NCBI GenBank assembly: GCA_018970895.1
Contig: JAGWVM010000003.1
Coordinates: 1 to 61,808 of the forward strand
Source of the DNA: Lysobacteraceae bacterium
Lineage (GTDB): Bacteria; Pseudomonadota; Gammaproteobacteria; Xanthomonadales; Rhodanobacteraceae
Reading direction: 5' to 3'
DNA: 61,808 nt
Position 1 is the first letter of the stretch, and each line of letters begins with the position of its first letter. Positions 46,884-60,086 of the stretch are shown here, one piece after another. Both the position numbers and the translations under genes were made by a program. The notes under the pieces were generated by a model. It was given only the letters and a program-made list of their open reading frames with translations, did no database searches and was not told the DNA's origin.

Positions 46884-47760
46884 AGAAATTGAACCAGTTG
46901 GTGGGCGCGAGTCGCGCATGATGTTCCAGTCGCGCGGCGTAATGCGCGATGAGCGCGTCCAGCGCCGCCGCGCGCTCGGCGCGCGGGATCACGATGCGCT
47001 CGGCGACCGGCTCGAAGACCAGCCGGTACCGGTTGTCGCCCAGGTACAGGCCGAAACACAGCATCACCGGTACCTGCAGCGCGTGCGCCAGCAGCCACGG
47101 CCCGACCGGGAACGGCGCCGGCCGGCCCAGGAAGGGCACGTGGCGCAGGGTCTCGTGCTCGCGGCCGCGATCGGCCAGCAGCGCGACCATCGCACCGCAC
47201 TGGCAGGCCTCGGCCATCGCCAGGGTGATCGAGGTGCCGTCCTGCGACGCGTCGATCACGCCGGCGCCGATCTCGGGCGCCAGGGCTTCCAGCAGGGCGG
47301 TCATGGCCGGGGTCTTCTGCTTGTCCAGCACCACCCGCAAGGCGATCTCGGGGCGGCGCGTGCTGAGCGCACGCAGCGCCTCGAAGCTGCCCAGGTGGGA
47401 GCCGATCAGCAGCAGACCGCGGCCGTCGGCCAGCCGGGCGTCAAGCTGCTCCAGCCCCTCGGTCTCGATCGCGAAGTCGTCGGCGCCGCGGGCCAGCAGG
47501 TAGACGCGGTCCAGGGTGATCGCGGCGAAGCACCACAGGTGGTCGAACACCTCGCGGCGGGTCGGCTCCCGCCCGAGCACGCGCGCGAGGTACTGCCGCG
47601 AGGCCAGCCGTTCCGGCGGACGGCGCAGGTAGAAATACGCGGTGATCGGGTACAGGAAGAGCCGCGCGAAGCGCCGGCCGAACACCAGCGCGATGCTGCG
47701 GATCAGCCACAGCGCGAAGCGTCCGCCGCCCTCCGGCCGGCTCTGCCAGTGCCCGCTCAC
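46807..47760 (-). CDS. LpxL/HtrB-like lauroyl-type acyltransferase of the pigment cluster
   Basis: 317 residues. HX4E catalytic motif in GSHLGSFEALR, the LLADRGREHETLRHVPFLGRPAPFPVGP acceptor-side region and NWFNFYDFW near the end match LpxL-like acyltransferases used in aryl-polyene clusters. The GTG start at complement 47758-47760 overlaps the upstream dehydratase stop (GTGA). A fatty-acyl or polyene transfer onto a lipid carrier is inferred. Confidence 0.82.
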   Translation of the reverse strand: MSGHWQSRPEGGGRFALWLIRSIALVFGRRFARLFLYPITAYFYLRRPPERLASRQYLARVLGREPTRREVFDHLWCFAAITLDRVYLLARGADDFAIETEGLEQLDARLADGRGLLLIGSHLGSFEALRALSTRRPEIALRVVLDKQKTPAMTALLEALAPEIGAGVIDASQDGTSITLAMAEACQCGAMVALLADRGREHETLRHVPFLGRPAPFPVGPWLLAHALQVPVMLCFGLYLGDNRYRLVFEPVAERIVIPRAERAAALDALIAHYAARLEHHARLAPTNWFNFYDFWQQDLRAGADAGPAGVGQRVGA

Positions 47761-48053
47761 GGCGCGGCGCCCTCGATCATGCCGCGTGCGAGCAGCTCCT
47801 GACCGCGGCGGATCTCGAAGCGCAGGCGGCCGGCGACGTCGCTGAGGCGAACCTCGGCGTCCTCGCCCGGACGCAGCGGTGCGACAAACTTGGCCTCGGC
47901 GATCCGCACCAGCCGTTCGCCACGCCAGGCGCGCAACGCTTCGGCGACAGCCTCCAGCATCACCACGCCGGGCACCAGCGGTTCGCCGGGGAAATGACCG
48001 GGCAGGCACGGATGCTCGGCCGGCACCCGGAACCGCTGCGTGTACGCGCTCAT
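47757..48053 (-). CDS. Small FabZ-like hotdog dehydratase (ApeI-like)
   Basis: 98 residues, a single short hotdog domain. HPCLPGHFPGEPLVPGVVMLEAV is the FabZ catalytic stretch (H...GHFPG.P..PGV). It is shorter than housekeeping FabZ (about 150), as usual for the ApeI-like members. Overlaps its neighbours on both sides by four bases. Confidence 0.82.
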   Translation of the reverse strand: MSAYTQRFRVPAEHPCLPGHFPGEPLVPGVVMLEAVAEALRAWRGERLVRIAEAKFVAPLRPGEDAEVRLSDVAGRLRFEIRRGQELLARGMIEGAAP

Positions 48054-48733
48054 CCGGCGGCATCCTCGCCGCGCAGCAGCTGCGGCCAGCAGCGGACGAG
48101 CCGGAGCCCCTGCGCGTGCAGTCCGGCATGCGGCAGGTGCCGCAGGTAGCCGCGGCGGAACGCGTATTCGAGGCCGAAGGCCAGCGGGATCACCAGGTAG
48201 CCGCCGACGTGCTGGTACGCCAGCACCCAGGCCGGCAGCGTCGCACCGGCCAGTCCGGTCGACAGCAGGATCGCGAGCACCAGCGCCTGCGCCCCCAGCA
48301 GCAGGCACCAGAATACGGTGACGCCTCGGGCATAGCCGGCGACGCGGGGCTGTTGCAGGGTGTCCGGTCCTTCCAGTACGCGGATGAAGCGGGCCACCCG
48401 CGGTTCGCGGCCGACGCGCAGCGACACGCCGAACCAAGCCGAGATGCCCGCGACGATGCCTATCGGCACCCCCTCCAGCACGGCATTGGCGTAGCCCATC
48501 CAGGTCAGCCCGACAGCCGCCGCGGCGGAGAACGCCCACCCCAGCCAGGCCGTCCCGTGACCGGCGCGCATCCGCGGGGCCAGCCACGCCGTCAGCAGCA
48601 CGAGCAGGGCGATCAGCGACAGCCACGGCCGGTGCAGCACCGCACCGGCGATCGCCAGCGCGGGGTACGCCGCCAGCAGCAGGGTCGTCTTGCGCGATGG
48701 GGCCGGGACTGCGGACATCGGGCTCTCGCTCAT
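48050..48733 (-). CDS. Membrane protein of the aryl-polyene cluster
   Basis: 227 residues with about six hydrophobic segments. It is basic at the C-terminus. LGWAFSAAAAVGLTWMGYANAVLEG and FGLEYAFRRGYLRHLPHAG are recognisable from the COG4648-like membrane proteins found in these clusters. Two starts are possible: ATG at complement 48731-48733 or 48716-48718. Its role is unknown. Confidence 0.75.
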   Translation of the reverse strand: MSESPMSAVPAPSRKTTLLLAAYPALAIAGAVLHRPWLSLIALLVLLTAWLAPRMRAGHGTAWLGWAFSAAAAVGLTWMGYANAVLEGVPIGIVAGISAWFGVSLRVGREPRVARFIRVLEGPDTLQQPRVAGYARGVTVFWCLLLGAQALVLAILLSTGLAGATLPAWVLAYQHVGGYLVIPLAFGLEYAFRRGYLRHLPHAGLHAQGLRLVRCWPQLLRGEDAAG

Positions 48734-48783
48734 TGGCGGCAAACGCGGGGGCGCCGGCTCGGCCAAGGGGCCGCGACAGCCGC

Positions 48784-49053
48784 TCAGTGTGGGCGCTGCT
48801 GCTCGATGTAATCGGACAGCGTACGCAGGCTTGAGAAGATCTGCCGGTTGTCCGGATTGTCCGAGCGCAGCTGGAATCCGTAGCGTTTGGACACCGCCAG
48901 CGAGATCTCCAGCGCGTCGATCGAATCCAGCCCCAGCTCGCCACCGAACAGCGGTGCGTCGGGGTCGATCTGCCCGGGGGTGACGGTCTCGAGATTCAGG
49001 CTCTCGACGACCAGGGTGGCCAGTTCGTGTTGTGCGGCGGTCTGCTCTGCCAT
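48784..49053 (-). CDS. Acyl carrier protein of the aryl-polyene pathway
   Basis: 89 residues. The phosphopantetheine site is Ser44 in GLDSIDALEI. Acidic helices and length are typical. It is the first gene of the minus-strand pigment unit and divergent from xanB2, 91 bases away, so that gap must hold both promoters. Only one ACP gene is seen; most clusters of this type have two. Confidence 0.9.
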   Translation of the reverse strand: MAEQTAAQHELATLVVESLNLETVTPGQIDPDAPLFGGELGLDSIDALEISLAVSKRYGFQLRSDNPDNRQIFSSLRTLSDYIEQQRPH

Positions 49054-49144
49054 GCTCGTTTCCGTGCCCCAAAAGCGATGCCTCCCCCCGGTGGCAGCGG
49101 GGCGCGAGTGTACCATGGGGCCCTTGTCGTTCCCGGTAGATCGC

Positions 49145-50137
49145 ATGGTTCAGGGATGTGAAGGCACCGCTGCGCAGGCAAGTATCCGGCGGGCGCCGCG
49201 GGTGTCGTATCGCAATGTGGAAGCCTCCGAGGCGCTGGCGGATCCGGGCATGTTGACGGTGATCGGCTTCGGCGCCGGCCGCGGGGAAATCGACGATCCG
49301 CGCTGGCTGCGGCTGCAACTGGAGCCGTTCGATGCGCCCGCCCCGCTGGAGTGCTGGGAGGTGGACGGCCCGGTGGACCGTGGCGTGGCCGGGGACGTCC
49401 GCTGGTCGCGCGGTGGCGGCTGGCTGTTCGCGGCGATCGAGCGGGACGAACCCGCCGAAGGCGACATCGAGGCATGCGCCGCCGGGGCCTACCGGGAACT
49501 GGCCGCGTTCCTGGCCGCGCAGCCCGAATCACAGGTGCTGCGGGTGTGGAACTACCTGGCGGATATCAATGCCGGCGACGGTGACGAGGAACGCTACAAG
49601 CGCTTCTGCTGCGGGCGCGCGCGCGGCATGGGCGAGGCGTTTGCCGGTGGCTTTCCGGCGGCGACCGCGATCGGCAGCCTCGGCGGGCAGCCGCGGCTGC
49701 AGGTCTACCTGCTGGCCTGCACGCAGCCTGGCAGGCGGGTCGAGAACCCTCGCCAGCTAAGCGCGTGGCGCTACCCGCGCCAGTACGGTCCGACCCCGCC
49801 CAGTTTCGCGCGGGCGATGCGGCTGCCGGCCGACGACGCGCTGGCGATCTCCGGGACCGCCGCGGTGATCGGACACGCCTCGGCCCATCACGGAGACCTG
49901 TCGGCCCAGCTGGCGGAAACCGTGGCCAACCTCGAGGCGGTTCTGGCCGCGGCCGGCATGCCGGCGGGCTTCGACACCCATTCGCCGCTCAAGGCCTATG
50001 TTCGCCGTCCCGGCGACGCACGTACGGTGAGGGAATTCTTCCGCCAGCACCTGCCGGGCGTGCCGGTCCTGCTGCTGCACGGCGACGTCTGCCGGGCCGA
50101 GCTGCTGGTCGAAGTGGACGGCTGGCGCTACGCCTGA
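49145..50137 (+). CDS. xanB2: XanB2-type chorismatase (3-/4-hydroxybenzoate synthase)
   Basis: 330 residues. The family converts chorismate to 3-hydroxybenzoate (xanthomonadin starter) and 4-hydroxybenzoate (coenzyme Q precursor). Landmarks are VWNYLADIN, YKRFCCGRARGM, the SAWRYPRQYGPTPPSFARA stretch, ISGTAAVIGH and the C-terminal KAYVRRPGDARTVREFF. The ATG at 49145 gives the usual family length. It is the supplier of the aryl starter for the neighbouring cluster. Confidence 0.92.
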   Translation: MVQGCEGTAAQASIRRAPRVSYRNVEASEALADPGMLTVIGFGAGRGEIDDPRWLRLQLEPFDAPAPLECWEVDGPVDRGVAGDVRWSRGGGWLFAAIERDEPAEGDIEACAAGAYRELAAFLAAQPESQVLRVWNYLADINAGDGDEERYKRFCCGRARGMGEAFAGGFPAATAIGSLGGQPRLQVYLLACTQPGRRVENPRQLSAWRYPRQYGPTPPSFARAMRLPADDALAISGTAAVIGHASAHHGDLSAQLAETVANLEAVLAAAGMPAGFDTHSPLKAYVRRPGDARTVREFFRQHLPGVPVLLLHGDVCRAELLVEVDGWRYA

Positions 50138-50162
50138 ACGGCGGGCGTCGACCGCCCCGCCA

Positions 50163-51533
50163 CTACCTGGGCAGCCGGGTCGGGCGCTGCCAGCCCGACA
50201 GGGTGAGCTGGCGGCCGCGCGCCACGGTGAGCTCACCGGGCGGGGCGTCCTTGGTGATCACCGAACCGGCGCCGATGGTGGCCTCGGCGCCGACGCTGAC
50301 CGGCGCGACCAGCGCACTGTTGGAGCCGATGAAAGCGCCGTCGCCGATGCGCGTGAGATGCTTGTTCACGCCGTCGTAGTTGCAGGTGATGGTGCCGGCG
50401 CCGATGTTCACGCGGGCGCCGATGTCGGCGTCGCCGATGTAGCTGAGGTGGTTGGCCTTGCTGCCGTCGCCCAGGGACGCCTTCTTGATCTCGACGAAGT
50501 TGCCCACGTGCACGCCGGTCGCCAGCTCCGTGCCGGGGCGAAGCCGGGCGAAGGGGCCGATGGTGCACGGCCCGTGGGTCACCACGCCGTCGAGGTCGCA
50601 GTGCGCCAGCACCACCGTGCCGCTGGCCAGCCGGGCGTTGTGCACGCGGGTAAACGGACCGAGGCGCACGTCGTCGCCCAGCTCCACGTCACCCTCGAGG
50701 ATCACGTCGACGTCGATCTCCACGTCGCTGCCGGCCCGCACGCGGCCACGCACGTCGATGCGCGCCGGGTCGGCCAGGCGCACGCCGGCGAGCATCAGTT
50801 CCCCGGCGCGGCGACGCCGGTACTGGGCCTCGAGTTCGGCAAGCTGCAGCGGATTGTTGGCCCCGGCCGCCTCGACCGGATCGGCGCACTCCACCGAGCG
50901 TGCGGGGCGCTGCTCTGTCGCCGCCATGGCGAAGATATCGGTGAGGTAGTACTCGCCCTGGGCGTTGTCGCGGCCGAGCCGGGCAATCCAGCCGCGCAGG
51001 TGTGCGGCATCGGCGGCCACGATGCCGGTGTTGACGAGGTCCACCGCCCGCTCTTCGGCGCTGGCGTCCTTCTCCTCCACCACCGCCATCACGCGGGCCG
51101 CGTCGTCGCACAGCACCCGGCCGTAGCCGACGGGATCGGCCAGCCGCGTGGTGAGCAGGGCCAGGCCGTCGGCGGTCACCAGCGGACGCAGGGTCTCGGC
51201 ACGGGTCAGCGGCACGTCGCCGTACAGGACCAGCACGCGCGCCGTGTCCGGCACCTGCGCGAGCGCCTGCGCCACCGCGTGCCCGGTACCCAGGCGCTCG
51301 GCCTGCAGCACCCACTGCAGGTCATCGGCGGTGGCGAACGCCTCGCGCACCTGTTCTCCGCCGTGGCCATACACCACGTGGATCGACGCCGGGCCCAGCT
51401 CGCGCGCCGTCGCCAGCACGTGGCCGAGCAGCGGACGGCCGGCCACCGGCATCAGCACCTTGGCGCGCCTGGACTTCATGCGCTTGCCCTCGCCGGCGGC
51501 GAGGACGATGACGTGCAGGGGAGACGGTTCCAT
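50163..51533 (-). CDS. glmU: Bifunctional UDP-GlcNAc pyrophosphorylase / glucosamine-1-phosphate acetyltransferase
   Basis: 456 residues. The N-terminal uridylyltransferase ([29 protein letters not shown]) is followed by a left-handed beta-helix acetyltransferase ([45 protein letters not shown]). It makes UDP-GlcNAc for peptidoglycan and LPS. It lies just downstream of atpC, the common gammaproteobacterial order. Confidence 0.97.
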   Translation of the reverse strand: MEPSPLHVIVLAAGEGKRMKSRRAKVLMPVAGRPLLGHVLATARELGPASIHVVYGHGGEQVREAFATADDLQWVLQAERLGTGHAVAQALAQVPDTARVLVLYGDVPLTRAETLRPLVTADGLALLTTRLADPVGYGRVLCDDAARVMAVVEEKDASAEERAVDLVNTGIVAADAAHLRGWIARLGRDNAQGEYYLTDIFAMAATEQRPARSVECADPVEAAGANNPLQLAELEAQYRRRRAGELMLAGVRLADPARIDVRGRVRAGSDVEIDVDVILEGDVELGDDVRLGPFTRVHNARLASGTVVLAHCDLDGVVTHGPCTIGPFARLRPGTELATGVHVGNFVEIKKASLGDGSKANHLSYIGDADIGARVNIGAGTITCNYDGVNKHLTRIGDGAFIGSNSALVAPVSVGAEATIGAGSVITKDAPPGELTVARGRQLTLSGWQRPTRLPR

Positions 51534-51619
51534 GGATCACCGGGGTCGTGGACTCAGGACGCCAAGAATATCAGCCGCACGTCGCAAACCCGGGCGGCGC
51601 ACGGCTGCCCGGATACACG

Positions 51620-51642
51620 AACGCCGGCGCAAGGCCGGCGTT
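51620..51642 (-). terminator. Hairpin at the end of the atp operon
   Basis: AACGCCGGC / GCCGGCGTT (9-bp perfect stem, five-base loop) lies 42 bases past the atpC stop, before glmU. There is no clear U-run, so it may attenuate, end, or stabilise the atp transcript rather than be a strong intrinsic terminator. Confidence 0.5.
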
Positions 51643-51683
51643 CATGGAGCCGCAGCTGCCCCGCGGGGCGGACGCGGATCGGC

Positions 51684-52112
51684 TCAGTGCTTGAGCGTGC
51701 GGCGCAGGCGCTCGAGCGCCTGCAGCTGGGTGATCGCCGCGGCCAGCTTGGCCTGCGCCTCGGCGATTTCCATCGCGTCGGTGCGATTGGCCAGCGCTTC
51801 CTCGGCGCGACGTTTGGCGTCCAGGGCCGCCTGCTCGTCGATGTCCGCCGAGCGGATCGCGCTGTCGGCCAGCACGGTCACCACCTGTGGCTGCACTTCG
51901 AGAATGCCGCCGCCGGTGATCGAGATGTCCACCTTCTCGCCGCTGGCCTCGGTCACGACGACCTTGCCGGGCTTGAGGCGGGTGATCAGCGGGGCGTGGC
52001 GCGGGGTGATGCCCAGCTCGCCCAGCTCGCCGGTGGCAACGACCATCGTCGCCTCGCCCGAGTAGATCTCGGCTTCGGCACTGACGACGTCGACGCGGAT
52101 GGTGTGGCTCAT
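51684..52112 (-). CDS. atpC: ATP synthase F1 epsilon subunit
   Basis: 142 residues. The beta-sandwich part ([45 protein letters not shown]) is followed by the two-helix inhibitory end ([43 protein letters not shown]). Last gene of the operon. Confidence 0.96.
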   Translation of the reverse strand: MSHTIRVDVVSAEAEIYSGEATMVVATGELGELGITPRHAPLITRLKPGKVVVTEASGEKVDISITGGGILEVQPQVVTVLADSAIRSADIDEQAALDAKRRAEEALANRTDAMEIAEAQAKLAAAITQLQALERLRRTLKH

Positions 52113-52168
52113 GGGAGGTTTCCGGATGCGTGGGGCTGGGGGCGGGCTGGATCACCCGCCCCGATGGA

Positions 52169-53602
<1,434 letters not shown>

Positions 53603-53654
53603 TTAAGTGTCTGTGTGGGCGCCGCTGGGCGTCGCCGTGAATGCTTGCCGGTGA

Positions 53655-54548
53655 TCAGACTGCCGCGGCGCCGCCGACGATCTCCGAGATTTCCTGGGTG
53701 ATCGCGGCCTGGCGGGCCTTGTTGTAGACCAGCGTCAGGTCGCCGATGACCTTGTTGGCGTTGTCCGACGCGCTCTTCATCGCCACCATGCGCGCCGCGT
53801 GCTCGCTGGCCAGGTTCTCCAGCGTGGACTGGTACACCACCGACTCGATGTAGCGACCCAGCACGTGCTCCAGCACGGTGGCCGCATCGGGCTCGTAGAT
53901 GTAGTCCCAGTCGTGGGTCTGCGACAGCGCGATGCCGGCCGAGCCTTCCATCTCGGAGGCCACCAGCGGCAGCGGCAGCAGCGCATCGACGGTCGGCTTC
54001 TGCGTCATCGTGTTGACGAAGTCGTTGTAGGCCAGGAACAGGCGGTCCAGCTTGCCCTCGGTGTAGGCGTCCATCGCCACCTTGATCACGCCGACCAGGC
54101 TTTCCAGCTTCGGCTTCTCGCCCAGGTGGGTCACGCTGCCGATCAGGTTGACGCCCTTGATGCGACGGAAGAACTGCACTGCCTTCTGGCCGATCGCCAC
54201 CACGTCGACGGAGACACCCTTGCCCTGCCATTCCTGGATCGCCGGCAACAGCCGGCGGAACAGGTTGGAGTTGAGGCCGCCGCACAGGCCGCGGTCGGTC
54301 GAGACCACCACGTAGGCCACGCGCGCCACGTTCTCGCGCTCGGTCAGGAACGGATGGTTGAAATCCGTGCTGGCCTGGGCCACGTGGGCGATCATCTTGC
54401 GCATCAGGCGCGCATAGGGACGCGATGCCTTCATCAGGTCCTGCGCCTTGCGGATCTTCGAGGCCGAGACCATTTCGAGCGCGCGCGTCACCTTGCGCAT
54501 GTTCTGCGTGCTCTTGATCTTGGTTTTGATTTCGCGGCCGCTAGCCAT
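53655..54548 (-). CDS. atpG: ATP synthase F1 gamma subunit
   Basis: 297 residues. N-terminal helix ([33 protein letters not shown]) and C-terminal helix ([44 protein letters not shown]) form the central shaft. Length is in the family range. Confidence 0.97.
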   Translation of the reverse strand: MASGREIKTKIKSTQNMRKVTRALEMVSASKIRKAQDLMKASRPYARLMRKMIAHVAQASTDFNHPFLTERENVARVAYVVVSTDRGLCGGLNSNLFRRLLPAIQEWQGKGVSVDVVAIGQKAVQFFRRIKGVNLIGSVTHLGEKPKLESLVGVIKVAMDAYTEGKLDRLFLAYNDFVNTMTQKPTVDALLPLPLVASEMEGSAGIALSQTHDWDYIYEPDAATVLEHVLGRYIESVVYQSTLENLASEHAARMVAMKSASDNANKVIGDLTLVYNKARQAAITQEISEIVGGAAAV

Positions 54549-54626
54549 GCTCTGTTCGCTCGCTGTGATCGGTGGGTGTGTTCCGTCGCGGGCGCGCGGC
54601 TTGCACCGCGCGCGCCGGTGGGCGGA

Positions 54627-56177
<1,551 letters not shown>

Positions 56178-56236
56178 GGTCGTTTCCTTGGGTTCGCGCC
56201 GCGTCAGCGGCACCCGATGGTTTTTTGAATCTGGGG

Positions 56237-56770
56237 TCAGTGAGCCAGCGCGCTTGCCAGCTTCTCGAGGCGTCCGCGGGCGGAGCCGTCAATCACTTCG
56301 CTGCCGGTATCGATCACCACGCCGCCCAGCAGCGACGGATCGACCTGGGTCTCCAGTTCGATCTCGCGCTTGAATCGGCGCTTCAGCGAGGCCTTCAGCT
56401 GCTCGGCCTGCGCCGCGTCCAGCGCCATCGCACTGGTCACCTTGACCAGCAGCTGCGACTCGGCTTCGCGCTTGTAGTCCTCGAACAGCTCGGCGACTTC
56501 CGGCAGCAGCGCCATGCGGCGGTGCTCGGCCATCTCGGCGAGGAACTGCCCGAACGGGGTATCGGATAACATGCCCTGCGGCAGGTGCAGCGCCGCCAGC
56601 TGGGCCGGCTGCACGCGCGGGTCGTTGCCGAAGCCGGCGACCCGGGGATCGCGGGCGACGGCTGCAGCGAAAGCCAGCGCACCGGACCAGGCGCCCAGCG
56701 CACCCGCCGCGTGAGCCAGCTCGAAAGCCGCGCGGGCGTAGGGGCGGGCGAGAGTGATTGCCTGGGCCAT
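56237..56770 (-). CDS. atpH: ATP synthase F1 delta subunit
   Basis: 177 residues. It begins [14 protein letters not shown], the delta signature, and ends with the [39 protein letters not shown] pattern. It links F1 to the b-subunit stator. Starts three bases after atpF ends. Confidence 0.96.
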   Translation of the reverse strand: MAQAITLARPYARAAFELAHAAGALGAWSGALAFAAAVARDPRVAGFGNDPRVQPAQLAALHLPQGMLSDTPFGQFLAEMAEHRRMALLPEVAELFEDYKREAESQLLVKVTSAMALDAAQAEQLKASLKRRFKREIELETQVDPSLLGGVVIDTGSEVIDGSARGRLEKLASALAH

Positions 56771-56773
56771 TGC

Positions 56774-57244
56774 TTAGATCTCGGTCGCGAGCTGGTCGAG
56801 CAGGATCTTGTGCGCGGCCGGATCGATCTCGCGCTGCACGATCTTGCTCGCGCCCTGGACCGCGAGGGCGCCCACGCGCTCACGCAGCTCCTCGCGGGCA
56901 CGCTGCGCCATCGACGCGATGTCGTCCTGTGCAGCAGCCTTCAGGCGGGTGATCTCGGCGACAGCGTCGGCCTTGGCCTTGTCCAGGATCTGGTTGGCCT
57001 GTTGCTGTGCCTTGTCGATGATCTCGGAGGCCTGCTGGCGTGCCTTGCGGATCTCGTCGGCCACCTTGGCGTCGGCGTCCTTGAGCTCGGCACGCGCCTT
57101 CTCGGCGGCATTGAGGCCGTCGGCAATCTTCAACTGGCGCTCTTCGATCGCCTTGGTCAGGTTCGGCCAGATGAACTTGACCGTGAACGCGATCAAGATG
57201 GCGAACGAAAGCATTTCGCCAATCAGAGTGGCGTTGATATCCAT
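56774..57244 (-). CDS. atpF: ATP synthase Fo subunit b
   Basis: 156 residues. One N-terminal membrane helix ([23 protein letters not shown]) and a long charged helix form the peripheral stalk. Same length as E. coli b. A perfect hairpin lies just upstream, between atpE and this gene. Confidence 0.97.
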   Translation of the reverse strand: MDINATLIGEMLSFAILIAFTVKFIWPNLTKAIEERQLKIADGLNAAEKARAELKDADAKVADEIRKARQQASEIIDKAQQQANQILDKAKADAVAEITRLKAAAQDDIASMAQRAREELRERVGALAVQGASKIVQREIDPAAHKILLDQLATEI

Positions 57245-57304
57245 CGCTGCTTGCCTGTTAGTGCGGATTCACAAGCACGGGCGCCGAAGCGCCCCTGCAG
57301 GAAA

Positions 57305-57330
57305 GCGACACCGCCTCGAGGCGGTGTCGC
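57305..57330 (-). promoter_or_regulatory. Perfect 11-bp hairpin between atpE and atpF
   Basis: GCGACACCGCC-TCGA-GGCGGTGTCGC, 11 bases past the atpE stop within a 96-base gap. There is no U-run after it, so it is more likely an mRNA stability or processing element favouring the multi-copy c subunit than a full terminator. Confidence 0.6.
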
Positions 57331-57340
57331 AGTGGCGTGC

Positions 57341-57676
<336 letters not shown>

Positions 57677-57686
57677 TCAAACGAAA

Positions 57687-58490
<804 letters not shown>

Positions 58491-58877
58491 TCAACCCTTG
58501 AATCTGAACGCCAGCAGATTGACCGCATAAGCCGCCATCAGCCCCGCAATGGCGGCCGACGGCGGCAACTTGAATTGGACGAGGATCACGAACAACCCTC
58601 CCAGGATCGCGATCCACTTCAGGACCATCCCCGACAGCAAGCGGCCCAGAACAAAACCTCCCGAGCCCAGCTTCGCGAATGCGCGCATCGACAGGAGCGC
58701 CGTCCCAAGCGCCACAATCCCCGCCCCCAGCGCGGCGGCCCAAGCCTCGCGAGGCCCCCGCAACATGAAGGCGCATCCCGCGACCGTTGCCACAAAAAGC
58801 TGCAGCACGATGATCCGCAGTGCGACGCGCCGACCGGAGTCCAGACTGTTGAGCACTTGCACCCTCCGCGCGGCCAT
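58491..58877 (-). CDS. atpI: ATP synthase-associated protein I
   Basis: 128 residues with four hydrophobic segments, first in the atp operon and three bases before atpB. Pattern (LQLFVATVAGCAFMLRGPREAWAAALGAGIVALGTALLSMRAFAKL) fits AtpI, which helps c-ring assembly. The operon promoter should lie just above 58877. Confidence 0.87.
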   Translation of the reverse strand: MAARRVQVLNSLDSGRRVALRIIVLQLFVATVAGCAFMLRGPREAWAAALGAGIVALGTALLSMRAFAKLGSGGFVLGRLLSGMVLKWIAILGGLFVILVQFKLPPSAAIAGLMAAYAVNLLAFRFKG

Positions 58878-59019
58878 ACCAGATGAGGGGTACTGATCCC
58901 GCGGAAAGCCACGATCCTATCCGCATGATTGTAGCAGTGGCCCCAATCGAGCGACAAGCTCTTGCGCCACCCCGGACAGGCACCGAAATGCTCCGCCGAC
59001 GGGTCGCGGCTCCGGGCAA

Positions 59020-59048
59020 CAAAAAAGGGCCGGACCGTAGTCCGACCC
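59020..59048 (-). terminator. Rho-independent terminator of the phasin gene
   Basis: On the minus strand GGGTCGGAC-loop-GTCCGGCCC is followed by TTTTTT (59021-59026 as A on the plus strand). One G-U type pair in a nine-base stem. It lies 33 bases beyond the phasin stop. Confidence 0.85.
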
Positions 59049-59080
59049 TCTCGACCGGGGGCGCCAGGCGCCCCGGATAC

Positions 59081-59470
59081 TTACTTGGCGGCAGCCTTCT
59101 TGGCGGCAGCCACCGGAGCCGCAACGGCCTCGGTCGCAGCCTGCTGCTGCTCCTGCATCACCGCACCGATCGACTCGGCAGTCTTCTGCGTGACCGCGAA
59201 AATCTCCTGACCCACGGACACCGCGCGCTCGGCGTTGTCGCGACCCAGGCTGGCGCCCTTCTCCCACAGCGAGCGGAAACCATCGGCGTCACGCACTTCC
59301 ATCGCCTCGGCGAGGAAATCGGCAGAGGTCTTGGCCTGCTTCTCGAAGGTCTTGAACTGCAGGCTCGCGACCGTCTCGAGCCCCTTGACCGCGAGGGCAT
59401 GCACCTTGAACGCGTTGTCGGAGAACTGCTTGGCGTAATTGAACGCCTGGCTGGTGAACTGCTGATTCAT
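59081..59470 (-). CDS. Phasin-family protein
   Basis: 129 residues, almost wholly helical. The phasin core is FTSQAFNYAKQFSDNAFKVHALAVKGLETVASLQFKTFEKQAKTSADFLAEAMEVRD, followed by an Ala/Lys-rich tail (AAPVAAAKKAAAK) of PhaF/PhaP style. Phasins coat polyhydroxyalkanoate granules. No pha synthesis genes are in the window. It has its own promoter region with two PhbF/PhaR-like sites and its own terminator, hence a monocistronic gene. Confidence 0.85.
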   Translation of the reverse strand: MNQQFTSQAFNYAKQFSDNAFKVHALAVKGLETVASLQFKTFEKQAKTSADFLAEAMEVRDADGFRSLWEKGASLGRDNAERAVSVGQEIFAVTQKTAESIGAVMQEQQQAATEAVAAPVAAAKKAAAK

Positions 59471-59524
59471 GGCAATTTCCCCTCGATGGGGTGGCTGGTA
59501 GTGGAGCCACCGTATCAGGAACTT

Positions 59525-59537
59525 TGTTGCAGTGCAA
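59525..59537. promoter_or_regulatory. PhbF/PhaR-like operator 1, TGTTGCAGTGCAA
   Basis: Matches TG-N-TGC-N3-GCAA, the PhbF consensus as I remember it, without mismatch. It lies 55 bases upstream of the phasin ATG, close to a possible -10 (TATATT on the minus strand at 59537-59542). Confidence 0.6.
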
Positions 59538-59548
59538 TATATTTCTTC

Positions 59549-59559
59549 TTGCAGCGCAA
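59549..59559. promoter_or_regulatory. PhbF/PhaR-like operator 2, TTGCAGCGCAA
   Basis: Second TTGC-N3-GCAA palindrome, 24 bases from the first, placing both on about the same DNA face around the phasin promoter. Confidence 0.5.
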
Positions 59560-59623
59560 CCTGTTCAGGATTTCGTCATCATTTCCGGTGCGTTACAGCC
59601 CATACCAATTCTTTCGCACCGCG

Positions 59624-59986
59624 TCAGGGACTGTCCGACGAACAGCTCGCACCCGAGGTACAGGTTTCATGCACCACCACCCGGCCCAACCCTGGAAGCG
59701 CCGGCTTGAGGCGAGCCCAGATCCAGCGCGCGAGCATCTCGCTGGTGGGATTGTCCAGCCCCTCGATGTCGTTGAGGTAATGATGGTCAAGCTGATCGTA
59801 GAGCGGCGCAAACGCTGCCTTGATGTCGGCGAAGTCCATCACCCATCCGAGCTGCGGATCAGGCTCGCCCTCGACATGGATCTCGATCCGGAACGAGTGC
59901 CCGTGCAGCCGGGCGCATTTGTGCCCTGGCGGCACGTTAGGCAGGCGGTGTGCCGCCTCGAGCTGGAAGACCTTGAAGATGTGCAT
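59624..59986 (-). CDS. queD: 6-carboxy-5,6,7,8-tetrahydropterin synthase QueD
   Basis: 120 residues. Catalyses the second step of queuosine/7-deazaguanine synthesis. Zinc ligands His13, His28 and His30 (AAHR...LHGH) and catalytic Cys24 are present, with [12 protein letters not shown] later. Length agrees with E. coli QueD (121). ATG at complement 59984-59986. The C-terminal ETCTSGASC segment is slightly unusual but keeps the ET-SG pattern. Confidence 0.93.
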   Translation of the reverse strand: MHIFKVFQLEAAHRLPNVPPGHKCARLHGHSFRIEIHVEGEPDPQLGWVMDFADIKAAFAPLYDQLDHHYLNDIEGLDNPTSEMLARWIWARLKPALPGLGRVVVHETCTSGASCSSDSP

Positions 59987-60045
59987 GCGATTCGCCGGCT
60001 CATCCGTCCGCGCTACGCGGTCGCTTCGGCGCCATGGAGGAGAGT

Positions 60046-60078
60046 GGTGGCTATGGGTGGAGGCGAAGCATAGCCACC
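60046..60078. other. 10-bp inverted repeat upstream of queD
   Basis: GGTGGCTATG (60046-60055) and CATAGCCACC (60069-60078) enclose 13 bases. It lies 60-92 bases before the queD start. It could be a 5' leader hairpin or part of the element boundary; it does not resemble a preQ1 riboswitch. Confidence 0.4.
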
Positions 60079-60086
60079 CTCGCAAC

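Noticed and set aside
60046..60078. A preQ1 riboswitch or a tRNA as integration target before queD
   Set aside because: The stem-loop has neither the A-rich tail and pseudoknot pattern of preQ1 aptamers nor tRNA arms such as GTTCGAATC.
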